Assembly: GCA_001942185.1 (NCBI GenBank)
Contig: MKJV01000105.1
Coordinates: forward strand, 1-62,599
DNA: 62,599 bases
Direction: 5' to 3'
DNA from: Pseudonocardia sp. CNS-004
GTDB taxonomy: Bacteria > Actinomycetota > Actinomycetes > Mycobacteriales > Pseudonocardiaceae
Numbering within the stretch: position 1 is the stretch's first letter; every line of letters begins with the position of its first letter. Under the pieces are notes generated by a model that had not been told where the DNA came from, did not search any database, and saw only the letters and a list, made by a program, of their open reading frames with translations. Below are positions 52,392 through 60,839 of this stretch, one piece after another. Both the position numbers and the translations under genes were made by a program.

Positions 52392-54299
52392 ATTCCCGCC
52401 GAGGACCGCACCCTGAGCCCGGACACCGGCTGGACCCGTGAGCACTGGACGGTCGTCGCCGACGACCTGCTCGCCTCCGTGCAGCGCTTCCGCTCTCCGC
52501 GGGGCGGGCGGATCGACCTCCCCGGTCCCCCCGCCAAGGCCGGCGTCGTGTCCGACGGGCTGGAGGGCTTCGCCCGCACCTTCCTGCTCGCGGCGTTCCG
52601 CGCGGCGGGCGACGAGGACGGTGCGGTGCTCGCGCCGTACGTCGAGGGGCTCGCCAGCGGCCCGGGCCCGGACGGCCCCGACGCCTGGCCGCCGATCGGA
52701 TCGCACGGACCGGGCGGGCAGCCCATGGTGGAGTCGGCGTCGGTGGCGCTCGGGCTGCTGGCCACCCGCCGGTGGACCTGGGACCGGCTCGACGGGGCCG
52801 CGCAGGACCGCCTCGAGGCGTGGCTGCGCGGCGCGCTGCGGCACGAACCGGCCCCGAACAACTGGTACCTGTTCCCGATGACCGTGGCCGCGTTCCTCGA
52901 CGAGGTCGGCCGCGGCGACGCCGAGACCACCCGTGCCGTCGACCGCGCGCTCGACCTGCTGGAGGCTGGTACGTCGTCGACGGCTGGTACACCGACGGCG
53001 ACGGCCGCAACTTCGACCACTACATCGGCTGGGCCATGCACCTCTACCCGGTGCTGGTCGCGCACCTGCGCGGGGACACCGCGCTGCTGGAGCGGCTCGG
53101 CCCGAGGCTGCGGGAGTTCCTCGGCTCGTTCGCCGCCACCTTCGACGCCGACGGCGCCCCGCTCTACCAGGGCCGTTCCCTCACCTACCGCACCGCAGCC
53201 CTGTCGGCCGTCGCGCTCGGCGAGGTCGTCGGGTGGACGCCGCTGCGGCCCGGCCAGACGCGCCGGATCCTGTCGGCCGGCCTGCGCTACTTCCTCGACC
53301 GCGGCGCGCTGACCGACGGCCTGTTCTCCCTCGGCTGGCACGGCCCGCACCCCGCCAGCCTGCAGGACTACTCCGGGCCGGCCTCCCCGTACTGGGCGAG
53401 CAAGGGCTTCGTCGGGCTGCTGCTGCCGGCGTCCGCGCCGCTGTGGACGGCCGTGGAGGAGCCGCCACCGTCGGCCGGGCCGGACCGCACGGTCGTGATC
53501 CCGGCGGCCGGCTGGCTGGTGCAGACCACGCAGGCCGACGGACTCGTCCGCGTCCACAACCACGGCAGCGACCACCTGCGGCCCTGGGACGCCGACGGCG
53601 GCCACCCCGACCCGCTCTACGCCCGGCTCGCCTACTCCACCCGCACCGGGCCCACCGCCGTCCGCAACGCCCCGGACAACCACGTCGCGCTGCACGTCCG
53701 CGGGCGGGCCAGCGTCCGTCGCCGGATCCACCCGATCGGCAGCGGCCCGGACTGGGTGGCGTCCTGGCACCAGCCCCAGTTCCCCGGCCCGCCCGCGTTT
53801 CCCGGCGGCCCGCCCGTCGCGGGCGGGCCGGTGCTGCCCCGGTCCCGCATCGAGAGCGTCGTCGTCGCGCGGGGCGCCTGGGAGGTGCACGTCCACCGGA
53901 CGCGGGCCGTGCCCGCCGGCGTTCCCGTCACGGTGACGGGATGGCGCTCGCCGCCGCCACCCCGCAGGACGTCGACGAACAGGTCGACGGCCGCACGGTC
54001 GTACTGAGCACGAAGGAGGGCACCACCCGGCTCGTCGGCTGCCACGGATTCGGCGCCGCAGGCGTCGAGCGGGCGCCGCAGGGCACCGCCTACGGCGCGT
54101 GGGCGCTGGTGCCGACCCTGCACGGGACCGTGGCTCCCGAGGACCTGCTGGTCAACGCCTCGACGCTCACCTCGCACCCGGTTCCGCCGCCCCGCGGGTC
54201 GCGGTGGACGGCGCCGAGGTCACGGTCACCTGGTCCGACGGGGCACGCACGACGTGCACGTGGACGGGCGCCGTCCCGGAGGTCACGACGGTGCCGTGA
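52392..54299 (+). CDS. DUF2264 protein (three frameshifts; apparent ATT start)
   Basis: This large protein of about 635 residues ends the sugar operon. Blocks are EDRTLSPDTGWTREHWTVVA, GVVSDGLEGFARTFLLAAFR, NNWYLFPMTVAAFLDEVGRG, VDGWYTDGDGRNFDHYIGWA, YQGRSLTYRTAALSAVALGE, LSLGWHGPHP-like (FSLGWHGPHPASLQDYSGPA) and SPYWASKGFVGLLLPASAP: an alpha/alpha-barrel related to polysaccharide-degrading enzymes. The frame breaks near 52965, 53935 and 54190. AGGAGG at 52381-52386 points to a start at ATT 52392, where the family usually has ATG/GTG, so either a rare start or a missing base; GTG 52479 is the next in-frame start but would cut conserved residues. Confidence 0.82.
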
Positions 54300-54950
54300 C
54301 CTCGCGGCCCAGGGCGGATCGTCACGTCATCGACGGGACACGGCGGGGCCGTGCAGCCGCAGCCGCGCCGGTCGGGCTGCGGATGCGGCTCGGTCGTGCA
54401 CGGTCACCGGTCTGCAAGGCACCGAGCGGTTCTGCCGGCGGATGGAGCGGCGACCGTATCTGTCGACTCGTCACTGTCGATCAGCATCGATGTGGGCGTC
54501 CGATCCTCGCCGCCCCGTCCAGCCGGCTGACCAGGCCAAGGATCTGCTCGGCAGCGAACAAGCGGGCTGCGAGCGTCGAGAAGCTGGGCACGGTGGCCAC
54601 TCGGCCGTACCGATCGCGTCGAGGTGGGGCATCGGTCCGCGGCAGTGAGTCCGGACCTGCAGGTCGGTCTGGCCGGCCCGCCCACGAGAAGAGGGCCGGA
54701 GGCCTACCCACGTACTCGGATCATGACGCCCTCGACCCGGACGCCAGCGCCCTCACCGCACTCGGACAACGGGGCGTCGCCACACCTCATCGCCGCACCG
54801 AGGGTACGACTGCAACTCGAGGGCACAGCACGTCCGGATCGCCTGGCACAAGCGTCCGGCGAATCACCGCATACTGCCCATATGCATGTGTTGCGCCCTT
54901 GTGGGTAGCAAATGGGCACAACGGTCGGCGTTCGAGGTCGAGGCGGGGCG
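54300..54950. other. Intergenic region, possible decayed sequence
   Basis: These 651 bases have mixed codon bias. A minus-strand frame at 54481-54711 contains RDRYGRVATVPSFSTLAARL but has no supported start. Near 54840-54930 the DNA becomes AT-richer, and TTGCGCCC (54891-54898) pairs with GGGCACAA (54914-54921). No family is recognised. Confidence 0.35.
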
Positions 54951-55901
54951 ATGGGCGGCTGGTGTCCTGATCACGCGCAGTTGTGGCAGTCGGTGCCTGC
55001 GGCGCTACGCGCGCACGCGCGGGTCGACCGGGTCGAGCTCAAAGCGATCGTGGACAGCGACCTGGAAACGGCGATGGCGGTGCTCGGCTCCGAGGTCGAG
55101 CAACCGCGGCTGCGGTGCATCCACTACCTCGACACGCCGGACCTGTCCTTGTACCGCCACGGGGTCATCGTCCGGGCGCGGGTCAACGAGCGAGTCGGCA
55201 AGGGCGATGTGGTCGTGAAGCTGCGTCGGCCGATGCTGCACATCGCACGAGCCGCGACCAATCTCGTCGTCGAGCTGGACGCGCTCCCGGCCGAGACGGC
55301 CTGGGCGGCGTCGCTGAAACGACGCCGCACACCAGAGGCGATCGCGCGGGCGCTCGGTCGACGGCGTCCTGCCCGCGCGCTCCTCACGAAGAACCAGCGG
55401 GCACTGGTGACCCGCCTCGCCGGGGACGAGATCGACGTCGATGACCTGGTCGCGTTCGGGCCGGTGGATGTCGTGCGATTGACGTCAGGGCGCGCCGAGG
55501 AGCGGATCGGGGTCGAAGCGTGGACGCTGCCCGACGGGTCGCGCATGGTCGAGCTGTTCGCCAAGTGCTGCCCGACGCGCTCGGACGCCATCGCAGCACT
55601 CGTCCGCGACCTGATCAGCGATCACCGCATCGCTCTGGCCGTCGAGCAGGTGACGAAGACGCAGATGTCGTTGGAGCGGCTCGCGCGCGCACGGCGGCGG
55701 CCACTGCGGCAGGCTCTCCCGCGCCGGCAGGCCCCGGCCACCGCTGGTGGGGCGCCAGGTCGGCGCCATGCGGTGGAGCGCGCCGCCCGGCCCTGCGACC
55801 ACGAGCTCGCTGTCCGGCACGACGTCGTCGAAGTGCTCGCGGAGCGCCGTCACGATCTCCGGGAAGCACCTGGTGAGTGGCCGCTGTTGACGACCCCGTA
55901 G
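54951..55901 (+). CDS. CYTH-domain-like protein
   Basis: The ATG at 54951 (MGGWCPDHAQLWQSVPAALR) follows a purine-rich stretch; ATG 54912 is an alternative. Residues about 20-200 match a CYTH (triphosphate tunnel) domain: RVDRVELKAIVDSD, RCIHYLDTPDLSLYRHGVIV, RARVNERVGKGDVVVKLRRP, LLTKNQRALVTRLAG and IGVEAWTLPDGSRMVELFAK. The classical ExExK metal motif is reduced to VELK. CYTH enzymes act on triphosphates (adenylate cyclase, thiamine triphosphatase, polyphosphate polymerase). The last ~75 residues are Arg-rich and lie opposite a ligase-like fragment, so the true C-terminus may be near 55690. Confidence 0.68.
   Translation: MGGWCPDHAQLWQSVPAALRAHARVDRVELKAIVDSDLETAMAVLGSEVEQPRLRCIHYLDTPDLSLYRHGVIVRARVNERVGKGDVVVKLRRPMLHIARAATNLVVELDALPAETAWAASLKRRRTPEAIARALGRRRPARALLTKNQRALVTRLAGDEIDVDDLVAFGPVDVVRLTSGRAEERIGVEAWTLPDGSRMVELFAKCCPTRSDAIAALVRDLISDHRIALAVEQVTKTQMSLERLARARRRPLRQALPRRQAPATAGGAPGRRHAVERAARPCDHELAVRHDVVEVLAERRHDLREAPGEWPLLTTP
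55740..55868 (-). pseudogene. Possible fragment of an ATP-dependent DNA ligase
   Basis: The minus strand reads FPEIVTALREHFDDVVPDSE followed by LVVAGPGGALHRMAPTW. This resembles the region FPEIVAAxxxLPxxxxLDGELVVxxxGRLDFAAL of LigC/LigD-type ATP-dependent ligases, with the DGE lost to DSE. No start, lysine motif or further ligase sequence is seen on either side. It overlaps the 3' part of the CYTH open frame. Confidence 0.28.
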
Positions 55902-56017
55902 CCGGACCCCGACCAGCGGTGGTGACCGCGCGACAACGACCGGCCGACCGAACTCGGCGGCGCGGGGTCGAGCGGGCCGGCCGGTGGCTCGGCCGTGTGG
56001 GCGGTGTCGCAGCGTGG

Positions 56018-56341
56018 TCAGTCGCCGGGTGTGGGGCGGTCGAGCTTGGCGCGCAACTCGTCGATCGTGTTCTCAGCGTCGGCGAGCTGGTCTTGCAGGC
56101 CGATGATGCGGGCGGCGGCGGCCAGGGTGTGCCCCTCGTCGAGTTGTTCGCGCAGGCGCACGACGAGGGTGAGCTGGCGGCGCGAGTAGCGGCGGTGCCC
56201 GCCGTCCGAGCGCTGCGGACGCACCAGGCCCGCGGTGTCCAGGCTGCGCAGGAACGGCTCCTGCACAGCCAGCATCTTCGCGGCCTGCCCTGTGGTGAAG
56301 GCCGGGTAGTCCTGGTCGTCGAGCCTGCTCAGGTCAGCCAC
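56018..56341 (-). CDS. MerR-family regulator of the heat-shock (HspR-like) type
   Basis: This 107-residue protein starts at GTG 56341 (VADLSRLDDQDYPAF). The MerR winged helix TTGQAAKMLAVQEPFLRSLD, TAGLVRPQRSDGGHRRYSRR is followed by a dimerising coiled coil LTLVVRLREQLDEGHTLAAA and QDQLADAENTIDELRAKLD. Single-domain MerR proteins of this sequence type recur beside Hsp20 genes in actinobacteria and are thought to control them like HspR. It is transcribed away from a near-consensus promoter and the hsp20 gene. No ligand-binding domain is present. Confidence 0.83.
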   Translation of the reverse strand: MADLSRLDDQDYPAFTTGQAAKMLAVQEPFLRSLDTAGLVRPQRSDGGHRRYSRRQLTLVVRLREQLDEGHTLAAAARIIGLQDQLADAENTIDELRAKLDRPTPGD

Positions 56342-56407
56342 ACACACCTCGCTCTGCGTTCGCCCCACGGTACGCGCCGTCACCTGGAGACTAACTGCCA
56401 CGGCCGA

Positions 56408-56436
56408 TTGACACAATCTACAGTGCAAGCTATAAG
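56408..56436 (+). promoter_or_regulatory. Near-consensus sigma-70-type promoter in an AT-rich island
   Basis: TTGACA (56408-56413) and TATAAG (56431-56436) are separated by exactly 17 bases. The spacer holds ACAATCTACAGTGCAAG, and TTGACAC with GTGCAA forms an imperfect inverted repeat, a candidate MerR operator. The surrounding 56400-56455 is strikingly AT-rich for this window. It should drive the rightward heat-shock genes. Confidence 0.6.
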
Positions 56437-56497
56437 AATATTGAGACACAGCACATGACCTGGTATCAGACACGATGTTGCCGGGGAGTGATCGACG

Positions 56498-56737
56498 ATG
56501 CCCGACACCACTCGCCACGCGCCGGTGACCGGCGGGGTCACCGAGCCGGCCTACGCCGACCCGGGATGGGTGCGCGCGGCGTTCGGCGCGATCACGGCCG
56601 CCGGCGACGGCCTGCTGGTCGGCGTCGCGCCGACGGCGAGGAATCAGCGTCGGCAGCGTTCCCCTCCACCGCCCGACGCACCGCCCGACCCGGCAACCGC
56701 GAGGTGCCGAGACGAGGTCACGTCGAAAGCCAGGTGA
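56498..56737 (+). CDS. Short hypothetical protein (possibly truncated)
   Basis: The ATG at 56498 has TTGCCGGGGAGTG upstream and begins MPDTTRHAPVTGGVTEPAYA, DPGWVRAAFGAITAAGDGLL. The first ~50 residues have normal actinobacterial codon use, but the remainder (RNQRRQRSPPPPDAPPDPAT) looks like a frame-shifted tail. It is the first open frame behind the strong promoter at 56408-56436. No family is recognised. The N-terminal part could be what remains of a larger protein, because about 350 bases follow before hsp20. Confidence 0.4.
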   Translation: MPDTTRHAPVTGGVTEPAYADPGWVRAAFGAITAAGDGLLVGVAPTARNQRRQRSPPPPDAPPDPATARCRDEVTSKAR

Positions 56738-57104
56738 TACCCGCGCGGTCACACCCGGGGAGACGAGCCTCTCGCAGGGTCGCGGCCCCCGCTCCGGTGA
56801 GCCGGCAGCCGGCGCCACCGCAAGGGTGATCCGCCGAGGATGGCCCGCGCAGCGAAACCACAGCGCGGCTCCCGTCCACAGGGAGCTTCGACGAACCGGC
56901 TCCGGCCCCGCCGCCTGGCTTGCGGCGGGGGCCGGAACTCCGGCGATCAGACCGAACCACCACCAGACAGCCGTAAAAATCTACAGCCGCGGGAACAAGA
57001 ACCCTGAGCACCTCATCAGCAAGTTGAGGCAGACGCGCCGCCTCCGGCCGACACCGGCACGCCGGGTGGCGGTGAGCAGGGAAGGAGAATGGAGGCGCAT
57101 GGCC
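56738..57104. other. Leader region upstream of hsp20
   Basis: There are 367 bases without a supported gene. CCTCA (57011-57015) and TGAGG (57025-57029) form a short inverted repeat about 75 bases before hsp20. Otherwise the region is GC-rich with no clear coding signal. It could be a leader, or decayed coding sequence of the short gene at 56498. Confidence 0.4.
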
Positions 57105-57536
57105 ATGTTGATGCGGACCGATCCGTTCCGGGAGCTGGACCGGCTGACGCAGCAGTTCTTCGGCACCAACGGCACCTCGGCCCGGCCGGCGGTGATGCCG
57201 ATGGATGCCTTCCGGTCCGGCAACGAGTACGTGGTGCAGTTCGACCTGCCCGGTGTCGCACCCGATTCGATCGACCTGGACGTGGAACGCAACGTGCTCA
57301 CGGTCAAGGCCGAACGCCACCTCGGCTACGGCGAGGGCGTCGAGGTCCAGGTGGCCGAACGGCCCCGCGGGGTGTTCTCCCGGCAACTGTTCCTGGGCGA
57401 CACCCTCGACGCGGACAGCATCAGCGCGAACTACGACGCGGGCGTGCTGACCCTGCGAGTGCCCATCGCGGAGCAGGCCAAACCGCGCAAGATCGCCATC
57501 AGCGGCGGGGGCGAGGCCAAGCAGATCAACGCCTGA
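57105..57536 (+). CDS. hsp20: Small heat shock protein, Hsp20 family
   Basis: This 143-residue protein begins MLMRTDPFRELDRLTQQFFG. The start is ATG 57105 because GGAGG (57091-57095) lies nine bases upstream; ATG 57099 is too close. The alpha-crystallin domain spans about residues 37-130: VMPMDAFRSGNEYVVQFDLP, GVAPDSIDLDVERNVLTVKA, RPRGVFSRQLFLGDTLDADS, ISANYDAGVLTLRVPI. The tail carries an IxI-like KIAIS motif. It is an ATP-independent holdase that binds unfolding proteins. It is followed by an unknown gene and a J-protein gene on the same strand, and the divergent MerR protein probably controls it. Confidence 0.92.
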   Translation: MLMRTDPFRELDRLTQQFFGTNGTSARPAVMPMDAFRSGNEYVVQFDLPGVAPDSIDLDVERNVLTVKAERHLGYGEGVEVQVAERPRGVFSRQLFLGDTLDADSISANYDAGVLTLRVPIAEQAKPRKIAISGGGEAKQINA

Positions 57537-57695
57537 GCGCACCGACCCGGTCTCGGTGAACCTGGCCCCGCCCACGGCAGCGATGCCGGCGGGCGGGGCC
57601 GGCTCGCCTGCCTCCGCCATGGCAGGCCTGGGCCATCACCTGTGGGGACAGACCGACCGGGGCCTGGAACGGGATCGATCAGAGAGGTGAACACG

Positions 57696-58226
57696 GTGAC
57701 CGGCATCAACGCGGTCGGCAGTGACACGGTGACTGACGTCGACGGGATCGAGCAGTGTCTGGATCAGGCCCGCGACGCCGTGACCGCGGCCGCGAGCACC
57801 CTCGGTGCACGTGTGCCCAGCCTGACCGAACTGCACGCGGCCGCCGAAGGCGCCATCCAGGTCAGCACCGCCCTCGCCGATCTGGTCGCCATCATGATGC
57901 GGCAAGCCCCGGGCGTCCTCGACCGCGCCCACCAGGGGGTGCTCAACGAGGTGCTCGCCGATCTGCGCGCCGTGCACGGCTGCCTGACCACCGGCCCGCT
58001 GCTGCTCGCCCCGGCCCGCGATGCGCTGCACCTCCTGGGTGCCCACCGGCACGCGGGAACCACTGTGCCCGATGCCCACAACCCCGCCCTTCAGCCCGGC
58101 CCCGGGCCGGCTCGGGACGGTCTCGGCAAGCTGTGCCCGGGTCGCGGCGAGCCGATCGACGACGTGCGGGTCATCCACGGTGTCGCTGACGTGCCGGAGG
58201 CCGATCCGCCCCACCGGTCGCCATGA
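57696..58226 (+). CDS. Unknown protein between hsp20 and dnaJ-like gene
   Basis: The GTG at 57696 has AGAGAGG eight bases upstream; GTG 57687 is an alternative. The 176-residue product contains TDVDGIEQCLDQARDAVTAA, VPSLTELHAAAEGAIQVSTA, LADLVAIMMRQAPGVLDRAH and VLNEVLADLRAVHGCLTTGP, LLLAPARDALHLLG: a mainly helical, soluble protein. The tail (about 120-176) is Pro/Gly-rich. I recognise no family. It overlaps the J-protein start by four bases (ATGA), so it is co-translated with a chaperone partner and may be a client adaptor, which is inference. Confidence 0.68.
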   Translation: MTGINAVGSDTVTDVDGIEQCLDQARDAVTAAASTLGARVPSLTELHAAAEGAIQVSTALADLVAIMMRQAPGVLDRAHQGVLNEVLADLRAVHGCLTTGPLLLAPARDALHLLGAHRHAGTTVPDAHNPALQPGPGPARDGLGKLCPGRGEPIDDVRVIHGVADVPEADPPHRSP

Positions 58227-58540
58227 GCACCGACCGGCCGGACCCCTACGCGGTGCTCGGCCTGGCCCCCGACGCCGGCACTGCCGAGATCGCCGCCGCC
58301 TACCGCCGCGCAGTCCGGGCCTGCCATCCCGACACACCGCACCCCGACCGCGACCGGTTCGCCGCCGTGAGCGCCGCCTACCAGCACCTCCGCGGCCACG
58401 ACGCACCACAGCCGGCCGGGTACCACCAGCACCCATCCCGAGCACGCGATATCCCCGTGCGCGTCCACGCCCACACCACACGACCGCCGCTGCCTGCACT
58501 GTGGGCGGGACCTGTTCGCCGCCACCCCCCGCGAACCTGA
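58223..58540 (+). CDS. J-domain protein (DnaJ-like, short)
   Basis: ATG 58223 starts STDRPDPYAVLGLAPDAGTA followed by EIAAAYRRAVRACHPDTPHP, DRDRFAAVSAAYQHLRG: a complete J-domain with the HPD motif that stimulates Hsp70 ATPase. After about residue 65 the sequence has no zinc-finger or client-binding domain. A neighbouring frame reads CGRDLFAATPRE, so the C-terminus may be altered by a frameshift near 58470. It is translationally coupled to the unknown gene and likely belongs to the hsp20 transcript, linking holdase and Hsp70 activities. Confidence 0.75.
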   Translation: MSTDRPDPYAVLGLAPDAGTAEIAAAYRRAVRACHPDTPHPDRDRFAAVSAAYQHLRGHDAPQPAGYHQHPSRARDIPVRVHAHTTRPPLPALWAGPVRRHPPRT

Positions 58541-58795
58541 ACCCGCACCGGAACCGAGGAACACACCACCCGGTTCCGCGGGCGGCCTCGGCTGCTGCCG
58601 ACCGAAGCTGACGCTTTCGGCTTCTTCGCGGTCTCGGCCGGATTCGTCGCGAGCCACGAGTTCTCTCGCCGGCGAACCGGGCCGCACGGGCGACCGGGCG
58701 CCGCTCTCGGCACGGGAGGAGCATGCTCGCGGTCACTGCCATTGACAGAGATCCACACGATGGATCTTGCGAGTTGCGAGCTCGCTGCTCAGCAG

Positions 58796-58871
58796 TGGTG
58801 GGCCCCCAGGGGATCGAACCCTGAACCCGCGGATTAAAAGTCCGCTGCTCTGCCGATTGAGCTAGAGGCCC
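58796..58871 (-). tRNA. tRNA-Lys (UUU anticodon)
   Basis: On the minus strand GGGCCTC pairs with GGGGCCC to form the acceptor stem. The D-arm is followed by anticodon stem GCGGA / TCCGC with loop CTTTTAA (anticodon TTT), then the T-arm GGGTTCGATCCC. The 3' CCA is encoded. All four stems fold and the length is 76 nt. It separates the heat-shock module from the SOD-like gene. Confidence 0.93.
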
Positions 58872-59052
58872 GTGGCACCCCAGGGTAGCCGCACGCCCTG
58901 GCGCCCCGGCGATCACCGCGGCCGGCCGGCGATGGCGCGAATGGCGCAGCGGCGGATACGCACGGCAGCCGTACGTGTGCGTCCGAATCGCCCGCTTGTC
59001 CTAACGCAGGGTCAGTGTTCGCGACGCTGTGCGACCACCCATCCTGTGGACC

Positions 59053-59631
59053 ATGCGCCCACGTCATGCACTTCCCGTCATGGTCGGTGCCCTGCTCGCG
59101 GCCGGTTGCACGAGCCCCGAGCCCACCGTCCAGCCGCGTCCTCGGTCACTGCGGCGCACGACGTGCAGGTCAGTGAGACGTTCCAGCGCGGCGCCGGGAC
59201 GGCGATCACCTACGACGAGCAGCTCGTGCCCGCGAGGTGCGCGGGGGGCGGTGCGGTCGCGGTCCGGGCAGGGCACGACCACGGTGATGCTGGCCGTGCG
59301 GGGCGTCCAGCCGAACCGCACCTACGGCGCCCACATCCACACCCAGCCGTGCGGGGAGCTGCCCGACGACGCGGGGCCCCACTTCCAGTACGCCACCGAC
59401 CCGGTGCAGCCCAGCGTCGACCCCACGTTCGCGAACACGCAGAACGAGGTGTGGCTCGACATCGCCACCGACGAGACGGGTGCGGGCAGCACCGAGACGA
59501 CGGTCACGTGGACGTTCCCCGACGACCGGCGCCCGAAGTCGGTGGTCGTGCACGCCGACGGGACGGCGTCGGAGCCCGGCCAGGCCGGCACGGCGGGCGG
59601 TCGGGTCGCCTGCATCTCCGTCGACTTCTGA
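59053..59631 (+). CDS. Cu-only superoxide dismutase-like lipoprotein (compensating frameshifts)
   Basis: ATG 59053 gives a lipoprotein signal (PVMVGALLAAGC). Between about 59130 and 59260 the coding frame is displaced (there it reads HDVQVSETFQRGAGTAITYD) and then returns. The remaining domain is SOD-like: RTYGAHIHTQPCGELPDDAG with two Cu histidines, PHFQ (bridging His), VVVHADG (fourth Cu His), and GGRVACI (catalytic Arg and disulfide Cys, partner in QPCG). The zinc loop histidines and aspartate of classical SodC are absent, so it resembles Cu-only SODs. It should act outside the cytoplasmic membrane. Intact length is about 192 residues. Confidence 0.75.
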   Translation: MRPRHALPVMVGALLAAGCTSPEPTVQPRPRSLRRTTCRSVRRSSAAPGRRSPTTSSSCPRGARGAVRSRSGQGTTTVMLAVRGVQPNRTYGAHIHTQPCGELPDDAGPHFQYATDPVQPSVDPTFANTQNEVWLDIATDETGAGSTETTVTWTFPDDRRPKSVVVHADGTASEPGQAGTAGGRVACISVDF

Positions 59632-59652
59632 CGTCGGGGACAATGGGGCCCT

Positions 59653-60789
59653 GTGAGTGCCCCGACCGTCGTCCGCCCGCTGCGCATCGGACCGTTCGTG
59701 TCCGAGACGCCGGTGGTGCTCGCTCCCATGGCGGGCATCACCAACGCCGGATTCCGGCGTCTGTGCCGTGAGCAGGGGGCGGGCTTCTACGTCTGCGAGA
59801 TGATCACCTCGCGCGGGATCGTCGAGAAGAACCCGCTGACGTTCCGGATGATCGAGTTCGACCGGGACGAACACCCGCGGTCCATGCAGCTGTACGGCGT
59901 CGATCCGGCGGCCATGGGGCTGGCGGTGCGCATGATCGTCGAGCGGGACCTCGCCGACCACATCGACATGAACTTCGGCTGCCCCGTCCCCAAGGTCACG
60001 CGCCGCGGTGGCGGGGCGGCGCTGCCGTACAAGCGCAGGCTGTTCGAGCGGATCGTGCGCGCGGCGGTCGACAACGCGGGATCCCTGCCGGTCACCGTGA
60101 AGATGCGCATCGGCATCGACGACGACCGCCACACCTACCTCGACGCCGCCCGCCGGGCCGCGGACGCCGGGGTCGCCGCCGTCGCGCTGCACGCGCGCAC
60201 CGCGGCGCAGCGCTACTCGGGCACGGCCGACTGGTCGGCGATCGCCCGGCTGCGCGACGCCATGCCCGCCGAGCTCCCCGGTGCTCGCAACGGCGACATC
60301 TTCTGCGCGGCCGACGCACTCGACATGGTCGCGCAGACCGGGTGCGACGGCGTCGTCGTCGGGCGCGGCTGCCTGGGCAGGCCGTGGCTGTTCGGGGACC
60401 TGGAGGCGGCGTTCGCCGGACGGCCGCTGCCGGAGCCGCCGAACCTGGGGCGGGTGGCCGCCACCATGCGCCGCCACGCCGTGCTGCTCATCGAGCACAT
60501 GGGCGACCACAAGGGCATCCGCGACATGCGCAAGCACATCGCCTGGTACCTCAAGGGCTTCCCGGTCGGCCCCGACCTGCGCCGCCGCCTCGGCATGGTG
60601 AGCAGCATCGACGAGCTCGACGAACTGCTGGCCCAGCTCGACCCGGAGACCCCCTTCCCCCCCGACGCCGACGGCCCCCGCGGACGGCAGGGCTCCGCGG
60701 GCCGGGTCGTGCTCCCCGAGCACTGGCTGGACGACCCGGACGACCCGACGGTCCCGCTGGGAGCAGAACTGGACCACTCCGGCGGCTGA
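59653..60789 (+). CDS. dusB: tRNA-dihydrouridine synthase (DusB type)
   Basis: This 378-residue FMN enzyme reduces uridine to dihydrouridine in tRNA D-loops. The TIM barrel begins PVVLAPMAGITNAGFRRLCR. It has YVCEMITSRGIVEKNPLTF, MQLYGVDPAAMGLAVRMI, DHIDMNFGCPVPKVTRRGGG (catalytic Cys), VTVKMRIGIDDDRHTYLDAA, ALHARTAAQRYSGTADWSAI (phosphate/FMN contacts), NGDIFCAADALDM and VVVGRGCLGRPWLFGDLEAA. The C-terminal helical domain contains HKGIRDMRKHIAWYLKGFPV. It starts at GTG 59653, 21 bases after the SOD-like gene. Confidence 0.93.
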   Translation: MSAPTVVRPLRIGPFVSETPVVLAPMAGITNAGFRRLCREQGAGFYVCEMITSRGIVEKNPLTFRMIEFDRDEHPRSMQLYGVDPAAMGLAVRMIVERDLADHIDMNFGCPVPKVTRRGGGAALPYKRRLFERIVRAAVDNAGSLPVTVKMRIGIDDDRHTYLDAARRAADAGVAAVALHARTAAQRYSGTADWSAIARLRDAMPAELPGARNGDIFCAADALDMVAQTGCDGVVVGRGCLGRPWLFGDLEAAFAGRPLPEPPNLGRVAATMRRHAVLLIEHMGDHKGIRDMRKHIAWYLKGFPVGPDLRRRLGMVSSIDELDELLAQLDPETPFPPDADGPRGRQGSAGRVVLPEHWLDDPDDPTVPLGAELDHSGG

Positions 60790-60839
60790 GCCCAACTTTT
60801 GCGGGTTCGGCCCTCAAGGAGTCCCAGCTCCCCGTCGAC

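Noticed and set aside
54481..54711. Minus-strand open frame with RDRYGRVATVPSFSTLAARL
   Set aside because: No ribosome-binding site, no recognised family and inconsistent codon bias. It was left as part of the intergenic description.
58796..58871. tRNA-Lys as an integration site for the 54-58.7 kb segment
   Set aside because: I saw no second copy of the tRNA 3' end and no integrase gene in the window.
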